Source: Paenibacillus brasilensis (GTDB taxonomy: Bacteria > Bacillota > Bacilli > Paenibacillales > Paenibacillaceae). Taken from it: 64,000 bases of DNA. The DNA is taken from contig NZ_CP045298.1 of the NCBI RefSeq assembly GCF_009363115.1, positions 1,642,001 through 1,706,000 on the forward strand, written 5' to 3'. A program made the position numbers and the translations under genes. The notes below the pieces were generated by a model. The model was given only the letters and a program-made list of their open reading frames with translations. It had not been told where the DNA came from and did not search any database. Numbering within the stretch: position 1 is the first letter of the stretch; each line of letters begins with the position of its first letter. This document shows, one piece after another, positions 55,241 to 63,584 of this stretch.

Positions 55241-55623
55241 TAGCTACCTGTGACCGAGCTTGGAAGTTTGCTCACTTCGACCCAAGCCTCACGTAGATCT
55301 GTTAGATGTTCCTCTACTTCCTGGGCTTTAGATACATCTTTATGAACGTTAGACTCAATCAGACAATGCAACATATATTCATAAATTCTTAATAAATCCT
55401 GTGAAATCGGATAGTCAAAATTCAAGGCAGATATTAATTCATGGATGATAGCTTGTGATTTACAAAGATTATAGTTCGCTTTCCCGAAATCTTTATCTAA
55501 AATCCCGTCTATACCTGCCCGAGTAAAACGGATTGCCCCATCATACAGCATAATCAGAAGTTTAGGCTTGGAGGCAGTCTGGGCTTGAGCCTGCTGGTAC
55601 TTCTGGTAAGGGGATTGAATCAA
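55240..55623 (-). CDS. fliS: Flagellar export chaperone FliS
   Basis: 127 residues. Binds the flagellin C terminus in the cytoplasm before export. Family phrases YQKYQQAQAQTASKPKLLIM and LYDGAIRFTRAGID are clear, with four helices. The start is TTG at 55623, 8 nt after AAGGAGG. Between fliD and fliT, the standard order. In B. subtilis FliS also assists FliW-CsrA control of Hag. Confidence 0.95.
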   Translation of the reverse strand: MIQSPYQKYQQAQAQTASKPKLLIMLYDGAIRFTRAGIDGILDKDFGKANYNLCKSQAIIHELISALNFDYPISQDLLRIYEYMLHCLIESNVHKDVSKAQEVEEHLTDLREAWVEVSKLPSSVTGS

Positions 55624-55640
55624 ATGTATGACCTCCTTAT

Positions 55641-57164
55641 TTATCTAAAGCTGGACAAACTAGAAGAAGTGCTATTATATTTATTAATTGCCGTCTCCAT
55701 AGATGAGAATTTTTTATAGTAGTTCGTTTCGATCATATTCAATCGGGCTGTCATATCAGTTATCCTTCTATCAATACTCGTTAGCTCTTGTCCCATCGTG
55801 CTGCTAATAATGAATGAAGCACTAAGATCAGTGCTTACCTTTGAGGTTCCTGCCTTATCAGCTAACTTTTGCAGCGCAGTATTGGAGATTTTTTTCATAC
55901 GTGCAAAAATTCCATCTTGATCTGTATATTTATTACTTTGTGCTGCCGCAGAATCCTGCTTACCAAAAAAGTTGGTCACAATGTCAGGATCTTTATCTAA
56001 AGCAGCTTTCAACTTATCTGTATCTAAAATAAGTTTCCCTTTTGTCTGATACGTACCTGTTGTTATACCAAGCTCGGCAAGGCTAATTGTTGTACCGTCG
56101 TCGAGTGTAACTTTTTGTACCATTGCACTACGCATATCCGCTGCTGCGCTCTGCAAGATGCTGTCGTTTTTAAGCATGCCACTTTTGGCTTTATTGGTCC
56201 AAAGTGTGATTTCATCATCACTCATATCCTTTTTTTGATCATTTGTTAAAGGGGTATACTTACTATAACGTTCTTCACTAACTTTGTTATTTAACGTAGA
56301 GAGAACATCATTATACGCGTCAACAAACCCCTGAACCGTTTCAACCAGCTTATCCGTATCTTTGACTACCTCAATGCGCGTTGAAGTACTCCCACTGGCA
56401 TTATTAAGCGTAAGTTCAACACCATTCATCGCAAAGGTATTGGAAGACCTTGTGATATCCAAACCATTTACAGTGAGCTTGGCATCTTCGCCTCCTGTAA
56501 TAGTACTCCCCAGCTTTAAAGCCGAGAATATCGCTCCATTAAGCGCAATATCTTTGGCTCCAGTCGTTTTACTTGTTAGAGAAATCTTACCTGTGGCAGA
56601 GTCATAGATTGCACTCACACCAGCTTGCTTATTTGAATTGATTTTTTGGACAAAGGAATCAAGCGTTTCATTGACAGGATCAATCTCTATAGATGCTTCC
56701 GAGTCTCCTGAACCAATTTTGACTGTTATTGGAGTGGTTCCTGAGATTCCCGAATCTTTAATATCCTGTAGCTTAACAGTTCCCCAATCGGTCGGTGCAG
56801 GAGCAGAACCATTGAGTTCGATAGCTGCAGAAGAAGTAGCGCTTGATGCTGTTGCCAGCGAAGTTACCTTTACATCTAATACTCCACTGGCCGACGAAGA
56901 TACTTTTGCACTAACAGCACTCGTATTTCCAGTAACATTGGCCTTCTGAGCACTGATTGCACTACTCAAGTTAAGTTTAGATAGTTTATCTTGTGTAAAA
57001 CTAACCAGTTTCACACTGGTCTCCCGATAATTTTCACGCTTCCATTCCATTAGCTGTTTCTGTTGATTCAACTTGTCGAGCGGAGCGCTCTCAGCTGTCA
57101 TCAACTTTTTAACCATGGAATCTATATCCATACCAGATGCCAAACCACTTATTCTCGTTACCAT
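55641..57164 (-). CDS. fliD: Flagellar filament cap protein FliD (HAP2)
   Basis: 507 residues. Caps the growing filament and guides flagellin folding. N-terminal RISGLASGMDIDSMVKKLMT and LMEWKRENYRE, and the C-terminal FLiD_C region with LNMIETNYYKKFSSMETAI then an Ser-rich end, are typical. The middle (about 80-330) is variable, as usual. Start ATG 57164 after AAGGAGG. Follows flaG by 12 bp. Confidence 0.95.
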   Translation of the reverse strand: MVTRISGLASGMDIDSMVKKLMTAESAPLDKLNQQKQLMEWKRENYRETSVKLVSFTQDKLSKLNLSSAISAQKANVTGNTSAVSAKVSSSASGVLDVKVTSLATASSATSSAAIELNGSAPAPTDWGTVKLQDIKDSGISGTTPITVKIGSGDSEASIEIDPVNETLDSFVQKINSNKQAGVSAIYDSATGKISLTSKTTGAKDIALNGAIFSALKLGSTITGGEDAKLTVNGLDITRSSNTFAMNGVELTLNNASGSTSTRIEVVKDTDKLVETVQGFVDAYNDVLSTLNNKVSEERYSKYTPLTNDQKKDMSDDEITLWTNKAKSGMLKNDSILQSAAADMRSAMVQKVTLDDGTTISLAELGITTGTYQTKGKLILDTDKLKAALDKDPDIVTNFFGKQDSAAAQSNKYTDQDGIFARMKKISNTALQKLADKAGTSKVSTDLSASFIISSTMGQELTSIDRRITDMTARLNMIETNYYKKFSSMETAINKYNSTSSSLSSFR

Positions 57165-57176
57165 GAACGTTCCTCC

Positions 57177-57548
57177 TTATGCCTTCTTATCAACAATAAT
57201 CCCGGTAATCTCCATCATTCTTGCTGCTACATCCAAAATTTTTTCTGGTGGAACTTCACGAATGAGATCACCTGTTTCCTTGTTCAAAACTTTAATCATA
57301 ATGGTGTGAGTTTTTTTGTGCACAGATATTTCAAACATTTTTTGAGGACCTTGAATTGCATCAATTGCTTTTTGCAATTGCTGGATGGTTTGCTCGTGTG
57401 TTTGGTCTACTTTTGCAGGAAATACAGATTGGACTGCACCTTCTTCAGAAGTTATTGGAGAATCAGTAGCTATCTCCTCCTTTGGAGTTCCAGCAGAAAG
57501 ATGAATCGGTGTTATACCTCCTGCATTGGCGGGTATCAACGGTTCCAT
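57177..57548 (-). CDS. flaG: FlaG family flagellar protein
   Basis: 123 residues. The conserved C-terminal FlaG core is FEISVHKKTHTIMIKVLNKE followed by TGDLIREVPPEKILD. N-terminal 50 residues are low-complexity. Thought to affect filament length; in other bacteria it sits before fliD, as here. First gene of the SigD-driven flaG-fliD-fliS-fliT unit. Confidence 0.93.
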   Translation of the reverse strand: MEPLIPANAGGITPIHLSAGTPKEEIATDSPITSEEGAVQSVFPAKVDQTHEQTIQQLQKAIDAIQGPQKMFEISVHKKTHTIMIKVLNKETGDLIREVPPEKILDVAARMMEITGIIVDKKA

Positions 57549-57623
57549 AACATAACCCCTCGCTCATAAAATGGTATGTCGCACACTCTATCTCTTCTAC
57601 TCATATCGGATGTCCTACTCTAT

Positions 57624-57650
57624 ATATCGGTTAATGATGTAGAATATTTA
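57624..57650 (-). promoter_or_regulatory. SigD promoter of the flaG-fliD-fliS-fliT operon
   Basis: On the minus strand TAAA (57647-57650), 15-bp spacer, ACCGATAT (57624-57631). The consensus is TAAA-N15-GCCGATAT; only the first -10 base differs. Confidence 0.8.
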
Positions 57651-57670
57651 TGAAAAATAATACAAAAAAC

Positions 57671-57696
57671 AAAAAAAGACTCTGCAAAATGCAGAG
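57671..57696 (-). terminator. Terminator of hag
   Basis: CTCTGCA / TGCAGAG (7 bp, 3-nt loop), followed on the minus strand by TCTTTTTTTG, about 30 bp past the hag stop. Confidence 0.9.
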
Positions 57697-57726
57697 CCTC
57701 TAATGGTACGTTTACTTCCCAAAATC

Positions 57727-58494
57727 TTAACGAAGCAGGGACAGTACGCCTTGTGGCGCAGAGTTTGCTTGTGACAGCATGGATTGGGAAGCTTGCAGCA
57801 AGATGTTGTTTTTGGACAAAGCAACCATTTCTTTGGCCATGTCAGTATCACGAATACGGGATTCGGAAGCTGTCAGGTTTTCAACTGTAGTACCCAAGTT
57901 GTTGGAAGTATACTCCAGACGGTTTTGAACAGCACCCAGTTTAGCACGTTGTGTAGCCACTTTTTCAATAGCAGTACTTACGTTTGACAATGAAGTAGTG
58001 GAATTCAGACCAGTGAATCCTGCAGTAGCAACACCACTAACTGTAATCGTAAATTTTTTATCGTCAGCTTGTACTTTTACATTAGAAGTGATTTTGATTC
58101 CATTGAACGTTGTGTTGGACATGATGGAATTGATTTGTGATCCCAGTGCGTTAAGCTCCATATCGATGTTGCTCTTATCACTAGTAGAGTATGTTCCGTT
58201 CAGTTTTTGAACGTTCAGTTCTTTCATACGGGAAAGCATGGAGGATACTTCGTTCATCGCACCCTCAGCAGTTTGCGCAAAAGAAATACCATCTTGAACG
58301 TTACGTTGTGATTGTTCCAGACCACGGATTTGTCCGCGCATTTTTTCGGAGATAGAGAGACCAGCAGCGTCATCAGCAGCACGGTTGATACGCAGACCGG
58401 AAGACAGTTTCTCCATGTTTTTACTTGCTGCAGCACTATTCATACCCATGTTGCGATGAGTATTCAATGCAGGAATATTGTGGTTAATAATCAT
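57727..58494 (-). CDS. hag: Flagellin
   Basis: Filament subunit of 255 residues. Conserved ends: N-terminal MIINHNIPALNTHRNMGMNS and LSSGLRINRAADDAAGLSIS, C-terminal ENLTASESRIRDTDMAKEM and NILLQASQSMLSQANSAPQG. Only the D0/D1 core is present, with a short variable middle (about 130-180), so this is a small flagellin. The middle is Ser/Thr-rich (GFTGLNSTTSLSNVSTA) and is the likely place for the nonulosonate. Start ATG 58494 after GGGAGG. Its leader holds CsrA-type sites and it has its own SigD promoter and terminator. Confidence 0.97.
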   Translation of the reverse strand: MIINHNIPALNTHRNMGMNSAAASKNMEKLSSGLRINRAADDAAGLSISEKMRGQIRGLEQSQRNVQDGISFAQTAEGAMNEVSSMLSRMKELNVQKLNGTYSTSDKSNIDMELNALGSQINSIMSNTTFNGIKITSNVKVQADDKKFTITVSGVATAGFTGLNSTTSLSNVSTAIEKVATQRAKLGAVQNRLEYTSNNLGTTVENLTASESRIRDTDMAKEMVALSKNNILLQASQSMLSQANSAPQGVLSLLR

Positions 58495-58499
58495 TTTAA

Positions 58500-58539
58500 A
58501 TTTCCTCCCTGAAATGGTTTAATTCCCACGTCCTTGTGG
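58500..58539 (-). promoter_or_regulatory. CsrA-binding sites in the hag leader
   Basis: On the minus strand ACAAGGACGT (58528-58537) matches the CsrA consensus ACARGGAUGU in nine of ten positions, with GGA in the loop of a CCAC/GTGG stem. A second GGA-containing site, CAGGGAGGA, overlaps the ribosome binding site of hag. Two sites, one on the SD, is the arrangement known in B. subtilis hag. Confidence 0.7.
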
Positions 58540-58591
58540 TATGAGCGTCTTCACAGGTCGGCCGCCCTGAAGAATTACCGCTCTAAATTAT

Positions 58592-58619
58592 ATATCGACA
58601 CATACCGCGATATTGTTTA
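58592..58619 (-). promoter_or_regulatory. SigD promoter of hag
   Basis: On the minus strand TAAA (58616-58619), 16-bp spacer, GTCGATAT (58592-58599): seven of eight -10 positions. It gives a leader of about 90 nt. Confidence 0.7.
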
Positions 58620-58694
58620 TAGCATTTCAGAATTTTCAAAAAAATCTATTTTGGAGAACAATAAAAACGTAAAAATTTTAATTAGGACCAATAA

Positions 58695-58723
58695 TTGACA
58701 CCTCTTAAACTCTAGCTTATATT
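58695..58723 (+). promoter_or_regulatory. SigA promoter of the secreted PPC-domain gene
   Basis: TTGACA (58695-58700), 17-bp spacer, TATATT (58718-58723), 45 bp before the ATG. Perfect -35 and five-of-six -10, so this gene is not under SigD control. Confidence 0.75.
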
Positions 58724-58767
58724 AAGCTTGTGGTAAAAAATATACTAATTGGAGGAGTGTTTTAATT

Positions 58768-60168
58768 ATGCTTCGGAAAACTATTCGTTTGTTATCCGTT
58801 TTAATTCTTGCCGTCGGGTGGTTCTCATCTTCTTTTAATCAGGCATTTGCGGGTTCTTCTCAAGCCAAACCTATTCAGTTGCCGGCACAATTTTTAAATT
58901 CCATGGTTAAGAAAGGCTCAAACACACTTCTAAGCGATCTACATACAATGCCAACCCAACCCAAATCACTTACAATCCCCAAGGAGGAAATTTTAAAATC
59001 TCCAAAGTTAAATGCATTGCCAGAGACTTCGCCTAACAATAAACTTTCCGTTTCTACAGTCACATATGATGTTTATAACACTACACCCGATGGGGCAATC
59101 TTTATTAAATCAGGTAATTCCTCGCAGGGTTATATTACTTCGGAGGGTGAAAGCCGCTGGTTTTTCACACGTGTGGAAACTCCCAATAAGCTGACTGTAT
59201 TTCTAAATCCAGGGGCATCTACAACCAATGATTACGATCTTCATCTATACAAGCTTGATGAAAGCACAGGAACGCTAAATAAAATCTCATATTCCACAAA
59301 GGGAGCTGGTCAATATGAACAGGTCAGCTATGTAGCAGGGACTGGCTATTATTTCATGCTTGTTCAATCATATAAGGGATTTGATGTCACCCAGCCGTTT
59401 ACCATTCACACTATTCAATCCGACAGCTATGACAGCAGTGAACCAGATGACAATCCTTGGTTTGCTAAAGATCGTGGATCAGCCACCTTTAGCAGCAGCC
59501 AAACGATCGACAATATCCTGGATGAGGATTGGAGCAAAATCAAGGTTCCTTCTGATACTAGCGTTCGTCTCAACCTCAATAATACCTCAGCTTACGGGGA
59601 ATACCGACTGGACCTATATGACGCTAATTTGACCAGTCTCGGATATCTTGGTCAGAACACTACCGCACAGTTGAAGCTAGCCGCAGGGGAATATTATATC
59701 CGTGTTATTGCACCATCCAAGTTCGATCTTACTACTCCATATACTTTGACAGTTAGTTATCAAAATGCTGATGTTGCACGGGTGGTAACTTCCAATATTA
59801 CAACAGACGGTGGAGTATACGGTTTTATAAACTATGGTTATGGACAAAAATGGAGAATAAAAAATAATATCACCATTAGCGGCAGAGCGTTTGATGCCCA
59901 AGGCACCCCTGTGGCAAATGCTATTGTCACCACAAGAATTATTGTGACAATAAACAATAAGGTATTTACAGCAAGCGGAACAACCAATGAGCAAGGATAC
60001 TTTACGATCCCAGTAAATGGTTTGACCTCGGCTGCAGGTAAGTACTCTTTCTATAACGGCGTCAGCACACATTATTTTGACATTATCCCAATCGACTTTT
60101 ACAGTGGCGGTAAACTGCTCAACTCCGATATCAGCAGTCTCTATCATTTTGCTTACCAAATAAGATAA
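58768..60168 (+). CDS. Secreted protein with two PPC-like beta domains and a carboxypeptidase-regulatory-like domain
   Basis: 466 residues. Signal peptide (MLRKTIRLLSVLILAVGWFS, cleavage near FAGSS). Two beta-sandwich repeats of the bacterial pre-peptidase C-terminal type: about 115-215 (YDLHLYKLDESTGTLNKI, GTGYYFMLVQSYKGFD) and about 225-325 (YRLDLYDANLTSLGYL, AAGEYYIRVIAP). The C-terminal domain (about 350-430; ISGRAFDAQGTPVANAIVTT, TNEQGYFTIPVNG) is CarboxypepD_reg/Ig-like. No catalytic domain is seen. ATG at 58768 follows GGAGGAG. It lies on the opposite strand between hag and csrA, AT-rich, with its own SigA promoter. Probably an adhesive or carbohydrate-binding exoprotein inserted into the flagellar region. 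Confidence 0.8.
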   Translation: MLRKTIRLLSVLILAVGWFSSSFNQAFAGSSQAKPIQLPAQFLNSMVKKGSNTLLSDLHTMPTQPKSLTIPKEEILKSPKLNALPETSPNNKLSVSTVTYDVYNTTPDGAIFIKSGNSSQGYITSEGESRWFFTRVETPNKLTVFLNPGASTTNDYDLHLYKLDESTGTLNKISYSTKGAGQYEQVSYVAGTGYYFMLVQSYKGFDVTQPFTIHTIQSDSYDSSEPDDNPWFAKDRGSATFSSSQTIDNILDEDWSKIKVPSDTSVRLNLNNTSAYGEYRLDLYDANLTSLGYLGQNTTAQLKLAAGEYYIRVIAPSKFDLTTPYTLTVSYQNADVARVVTSNITTDGGVYGFINYGYGQKWRIKNNITISGRAFDAQGTPVANAIVTTRIIVTINNKVFTASGTTNEQGYFTIPVNGLTSAAGKYSFYNGVSTHYFDIIPIDFYSGGKLLNSDISSLYHFAYQIR

Positions 60169-60232
60169 CTTAATACAGATGAAGATTATTAAAATTTCTC
60201 TTAGTTTCAACAGGATAATAAATAGATAAAAC

Positions 60233-60266
60233 AAAAAAGCTGGCCCTTGCTTGGGTCAGCTTTTTT
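60233..60266. terminator. Bidirectional terminator between the PPC gene and csrA
   Basis: AAAAAAGCTGGCCC pairs with GGGTCAGCTTTTTT (14 bp, one G-T, 6-nt loop), with T-runs on both strands. Confidence 0.92.
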
Positions 60267-60286
60267 ATCACATCCAACAAATAAAA

Positions 60287-60529
60287 CTACTCGGTGCTGC
60301 CACTTTCTCTGCCCATTTCCAATATTGCGGTTTGGAGCGTTTTAATATCCATGGCTGCACTTTGATTATTATCCTGGATAGCATCGAAAATTTCTTTACG
60401 ATAAATATCTATATCCTTAGGAGCAGATATTCCAATTTTAACGTTATCTCCTTCAACGGAAAGCACCGTTAAAACAATATTATTCTGAATTACGACAGAC
60501 TCGCCTTTCTTGCGGGACAACACCAGCAT
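60287..60529 (-). CDS. csrA: CsrA, RNA-binding translational repressor
   Basis: 80 residues (MLVLSRKKGESVVIQNNIVL). RNA-contact residues near the start (MLVLSRK) and the GISAPKDIDIYRKEI strand-helix junction are conserved. In B. subtilis CsrA blocks the hag ribosome site and is held by FliW. The start overlaps the fliW stop (TGATG). Ended by the terminator at 60233-60266. Confidence 0.97.
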   Translation of the reverse strand: MLVLSRKKGESVVIQNNIVLTVLSVEGDNVKIGISAPKDIDIYRKEIFDAIQDNNQSAAMDIKTLQTAILEMGRESGSTE

Positions 60530-60978
60530 CAGGCTTCACCACCTTGCTCTTCCAATTTTAAATCTGGCCATAGTGCATGTCTGGTCGTATATTCCGAATT
60601 TTGCAGAACAATCTGCTTACCTTTTAAATTTTCAGTATTAAAAATGATAGGTGCAATTAAGTTGACTGTTATTTTTTCTCTATTACTGTGCCATGTTACA
60701 ATACAACGTACTTCAATTTGCTTTCTATCCGTGACCTCAATATCTGCAAGAGCATCATTGGACAACTCAAACTCGTAATCATGTACAAAATCAAAAGGAT
60801 TGATTGTTATAAAGGAGATCGCAGCCTCTTCTACAGCACTAAAAATACTGAACAATTCGTTATGTTCCTGTAGCTTAAATTCACGTAAATGCTCGAAACC
60901 GGGTAACCCTTTAGGGAAAATAAAAATCGACTCTGCTTTATATTGTTCCAATTTATCTATTTCATGTTTTGGGTTCAT
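60529..60978 (-). CDS. fliW: FliW, flagellin-binding antagonist of CsrA
   Basis: 149 residues with IFIFPKGLPGFEHLREFKLQ, ISFITINPFDFVHDYEFEL and VTVNLIAPIIFNTENLKGKQ, all FliW phrases. Binds CsrA when flagellin is low in the cytoplasm, freeing hag mRNA. Start ATG 60978 after AGGAGG. It follows flgL but is separated from it by a terminator (61003-61032). Confidence 0.97.
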   Translation of the reverse strand: MNPKHEIDKLEQYKAESIFIFPKGLPGFEHLREFKLQEHNELFSIFSAVEEAAISFITINPFDFVHDYEFELSNDALADIEVTDRKQIEVRCIVTWHSNREKITVNLIAPIIFNTENLKGKQIVLQNSEYTTRHALWPDLKLEEQGGEA

Positions 60979-61002
60979 ACCTCAACCTCCTAGAATAGTA
61001 AC

Positions 61003-61032
61003 AAAAAAGCTACGGACCTTCGTCCATAGCTT
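61003..61032 (-). terminator. Terminator between flgL and fliW
   Basis: AGCTATGGAC / GTCCGTAGCT on the minus strand (10 bp, loop GAAG), followed by TTTTTTG. It should reduce read-through from flgL into fliW-csrA. Confidence 0.88.
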
Positions 61033-61056
61033 CAAAATGTCAAAGAAAACGAAACC

Positions 61057-61965
61057 TCATCTCATAAAATCCATAAGAGATGGCTGCATGATTTGAGCCG
61101 ATGATTTTAAAGCAGCTTGATATATGGTCTGGGCAGAGGTCGCCTGAATCATCAGGCTTGCAATATCCGCATCCTCAGTCTTAGACTGCAAATTTGTTAA
61201 ATTTAAATTGCGATCATCCAAACGTGATTGCACAAGCTGCACACGATTCGTGCGCGCTCCAACTTCGGACAAGCTGGACTGCATTTTGGTAAAACGAGAT
61301 TCAATATTTGTAAGTTGACTTGATACTGTCGTTTGGTTTCCACTTGCCAAGGCTGCACTCAAGTTATCCATAACTTTAAAAACATTATCCGCGTCTGTTG
61401 AGGATCCAAAAAACTCACTTCCAGAAGTATTCACCTGAAAAGTGGATTGATCTCCTATTGCATAATTGACAGCACCTTGATCTGTATCAACTTGGTCATA
61501 ACTGGTGATTGTACCCGTAAGCTCATAAGGCGCCTGATCATATTTTTGACCATTAAAAATGTATTTGCCACGAATCTGGCTATTCCCGATATTGGTCATT
61601 TGTTCCTTAAGCTGATCAACCTCCAGCTTAATTGCATCCAACCCGGATTGAGGAACAGTTCCGCTTGAGGCTTGAACCGTTAGCTCTTTTAGTCGCTTCA
61701 TTACATTTCCGGCCTGCTGCATAGTGGAATCCGTAAAATCCAACCAGCTTACAGCAGCATCAGCATTGCTGGAATACTGCTCATTTGAGGCCAGCTCAGC
61801 TCTGTAGCGAAGGGCATAAGTCACACCCACAGGATCATCTGAAGGTTTATTGAGCTTACGTCCGGTTGTAATCTGGTTCTCCATCTTATTCATATTACTA
61901 TAGTTACGATTCAGGTTACTGAGCGTCTGCATACTCATCATCCCCGAGGTTACTCGAATCGCCAT
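61057..61965 (-). CDS. flgL: Hook-filament junction protein FlgL (HAP3)
   Basis: 302 residues. N-terminal RVTSGMMSMQTLSNLNRNYS and MENQITTGRKLNKPSDDPVG and C-terminal TEDADIASLMIQATSAQTIY are typical of the flagellin-like FlgL. Start ATG 61965 after GGGAGG. Follows flgK by 23 bp; together they join hook and filament. The yviE gene found between flgL and fliW in B. subtilis is absent. Confidence 0.96.
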   Translation of the reverse strand: MAIRVTSGMMSMQTLSNLNRNYSNMNKMENQITTGRKLNKPSDDPVGVTYALRYRAELASNEQYSSNADAAVSWLDFTDSTMQQAGNVMKRLKELTVQASSGTVPQSGLDAIKLEVDQLKEQMTNIGNSQIRGKYIFNGQKYDQAPYELTGTITSYDQVDTDQGAVNYAIGDQSTFQVNTSGSEFFGSSTDADNVFKVMDNLSAALASGNQTTVSSQLTNIESRFTKMQSSLSEVGARTNRVQLVQSRLDDRNLNLTNLQSKTEDADIASLMIQATSAQTIYQAALKSSAQIMQPSLMDFMR

Positions 61966-61988
61966 ACGCTACCTCCCACTAATTTGAA

Positions 61989-63569
61989 TTAGAGCCCTAC
62001 ACGGCCTGTGCTATTAATTAGCTTGTCCAGCAATTGGTCGAATGTCGTCATAAAACGAGAAGCTGCACTATAAGCATGCTGAAACTTGATCAGATTGGAC
62101 ATCTCCTCATCCAGAGATACCCCGCTGACAGACTGTCTGCTTAAATCCACCTGTTCCGTCAGGAGCTGTGCATTCTGTGATTGACGTTCCGCCTCCTGAG
62201 TCTGAACTCCAAGTTGTCCGACAATAGAGCTAAAATAGTCATCTACTGACGTTGGACTAGATAAAGCTGCCCCGAAATCAAACTTTACATTTTTCAAATT
62301 AGCCATAGCCATAGCTAAAGCATTATTCCCGAGTACTACCTTCTCATCTGTCGTTCCCGCGCCATCTACCCTTAGAGAAGTTGCAATTTTATTAGGATCA
62401 CTTTGTATATCGGGATTTAGCGTAATATTACCTGCTGTAATCGCAGCTCCATCTTTAGAAGTAAAAAATGCGTCCCCTTTGGTAGGAGTTGTTCCACTAA
62501 TGGTATAACCCAACTGGTGAAGTCCGTTGATACCTTGGACAGTAACTTTCAAATCGCTTGTTAAAGTACGGTTATTATTAGCATTTGAGTAAGTAACGGC
62601 TGTATTATTCGGTCCCGTGTTCAGTACTGTCCCTTCAGGAAGCACAGTTCCTTTAGGAAGAGTAACTTCAATATTTCCGTTGGCTAGTGTGTTCGCTAAT
62701 TGGTTTATCTGATTTTTATAGTCCGCAACGTATCTGTCACGTGATAATACCATTCCGTAAACTTCACCGCCAGTCAAGGTACCACCTGTAAAAGCAGCCT
62801 GAAGACCGTCTGCGGTTAATGGTGTAACCGCACTACCAGTTACAGCGATTTGTCCGGCTACTGTTACTTGATACCCATCATCCAGTTGAGTAACCTGCAC
62901 ATTAGCCAGTTTAGACAACTTATCGATCGCATAATCTCGCTGATCCCTCAAGTCATTTGGGTTATCTCCCAACGACTCTAACTTGGTAATGTTCCCGTTT
63001 AGATCAGCTACAGATTGCAAAAGAGAATTCATCTCTGTTGTTTTTAATGTAATATTATTGGTTAAATCGGAATCTAGCGCATCAAGCTGCTTGCTTGTCT
63101 GATTCAATGCATCCGTCAATGCCAGCGTCGTTTCTTTTACAATTTTACGGTTCGTTACGTCCTGAGGATCTTGACTCAAATCAGACCAAGCATTCCAAAA
63201 ATTATCCATAACCTTGCGCATTCCTGTATCAGATGGCTCGTTCATAATTGTTTCAAGCTTATTCAAAGTATCATAGCGGATACTCCATCCACCTAAAGAA
63301 GAGTTTTCATTGCGGTACTGGTCATCCAAAAATGTCTGACGAACACGCTCAATAGCACTAAACTCAACCCCTGTACCCATCTGGCCTCTTACAACGGAAC
63401 GGTTCAAACCGTAGGCTTCCATAGAGTCAGAGGCCTTCATACTGACCACTTGTCTGGAGTAACCAGCTGTGTTGGCATTTGAGATATTGTGTCCGGTTGT
63501 ATTTAGGGCTGCAGTCTGCGTATTTAAGCTTCTTTTCGCTGTTTCTATTCCGTGAAATGTTGAGGTCAT
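61989..63569 (-). CDS. flgK: Hook-filament junction protein FlgK (HAP1)
   Basis: The start chosen is ATG at 63569 (MTSTFHGIETAKRSLNTQTA), directly after GGAGGAAAAT; the frame upstream starts with TTG inside the ribosome site. 526 residues. N-terminal GHNISNANTAGYSRQVV and C-terminal GVSLDEEMSNLIKFQHAYSA are the flagellar rod/hook signatures. The middle is variable. Located between flgN and flgL, the standard order. Confidence 0.96.
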   Translation of the reverse strand: MTSTFHGIETAKRSLNTQTAALNTTGHNISNANTAGYSRQVVSMKASDSMEAYGLNRSVVRGQMGTGVEFSAIERVRQTFLDDQYRNENSSLGGWSIRYDTLNKLETIMNEPSDTGMRKVMDNFWNAWSDLSQDPQDVTNRKIVKETTLALTDALNQTSKQLDALDSDLTNNITLKTTEMNSLLQSVADLNGNITKLESLGDNPNDLRDQRDYAIDKLSKLANVQVTQLDDGYQVTVAGQIAVTGSAVTPLTADGLQAAFTGGTLTGGEVYGMVLSRDRYVADYKNQINQLANTLANGNIEVTLPKGTVLPEGTVLNTGPNNTAVTYSNANNNRTLTSDLKVTVQGINGLHQLGYTISGTTPTKGDAFFTSKDGAAITAGNITLNPDIQSDPNKIATSLRVDGAGTTDEKVVLGNNALAMAMANLKNVKFDFGAALSSPTSVDDYFSSIVGQLGVQTQEAERQSQNAQLLTEQVDLSRQSVSGVSLDEEMSNLIKFQHAYSAASRFMTTFDQLLDKLINSTGRVGL

Positions 63570-63584
63570 ATTTTCCTCCTGCAA

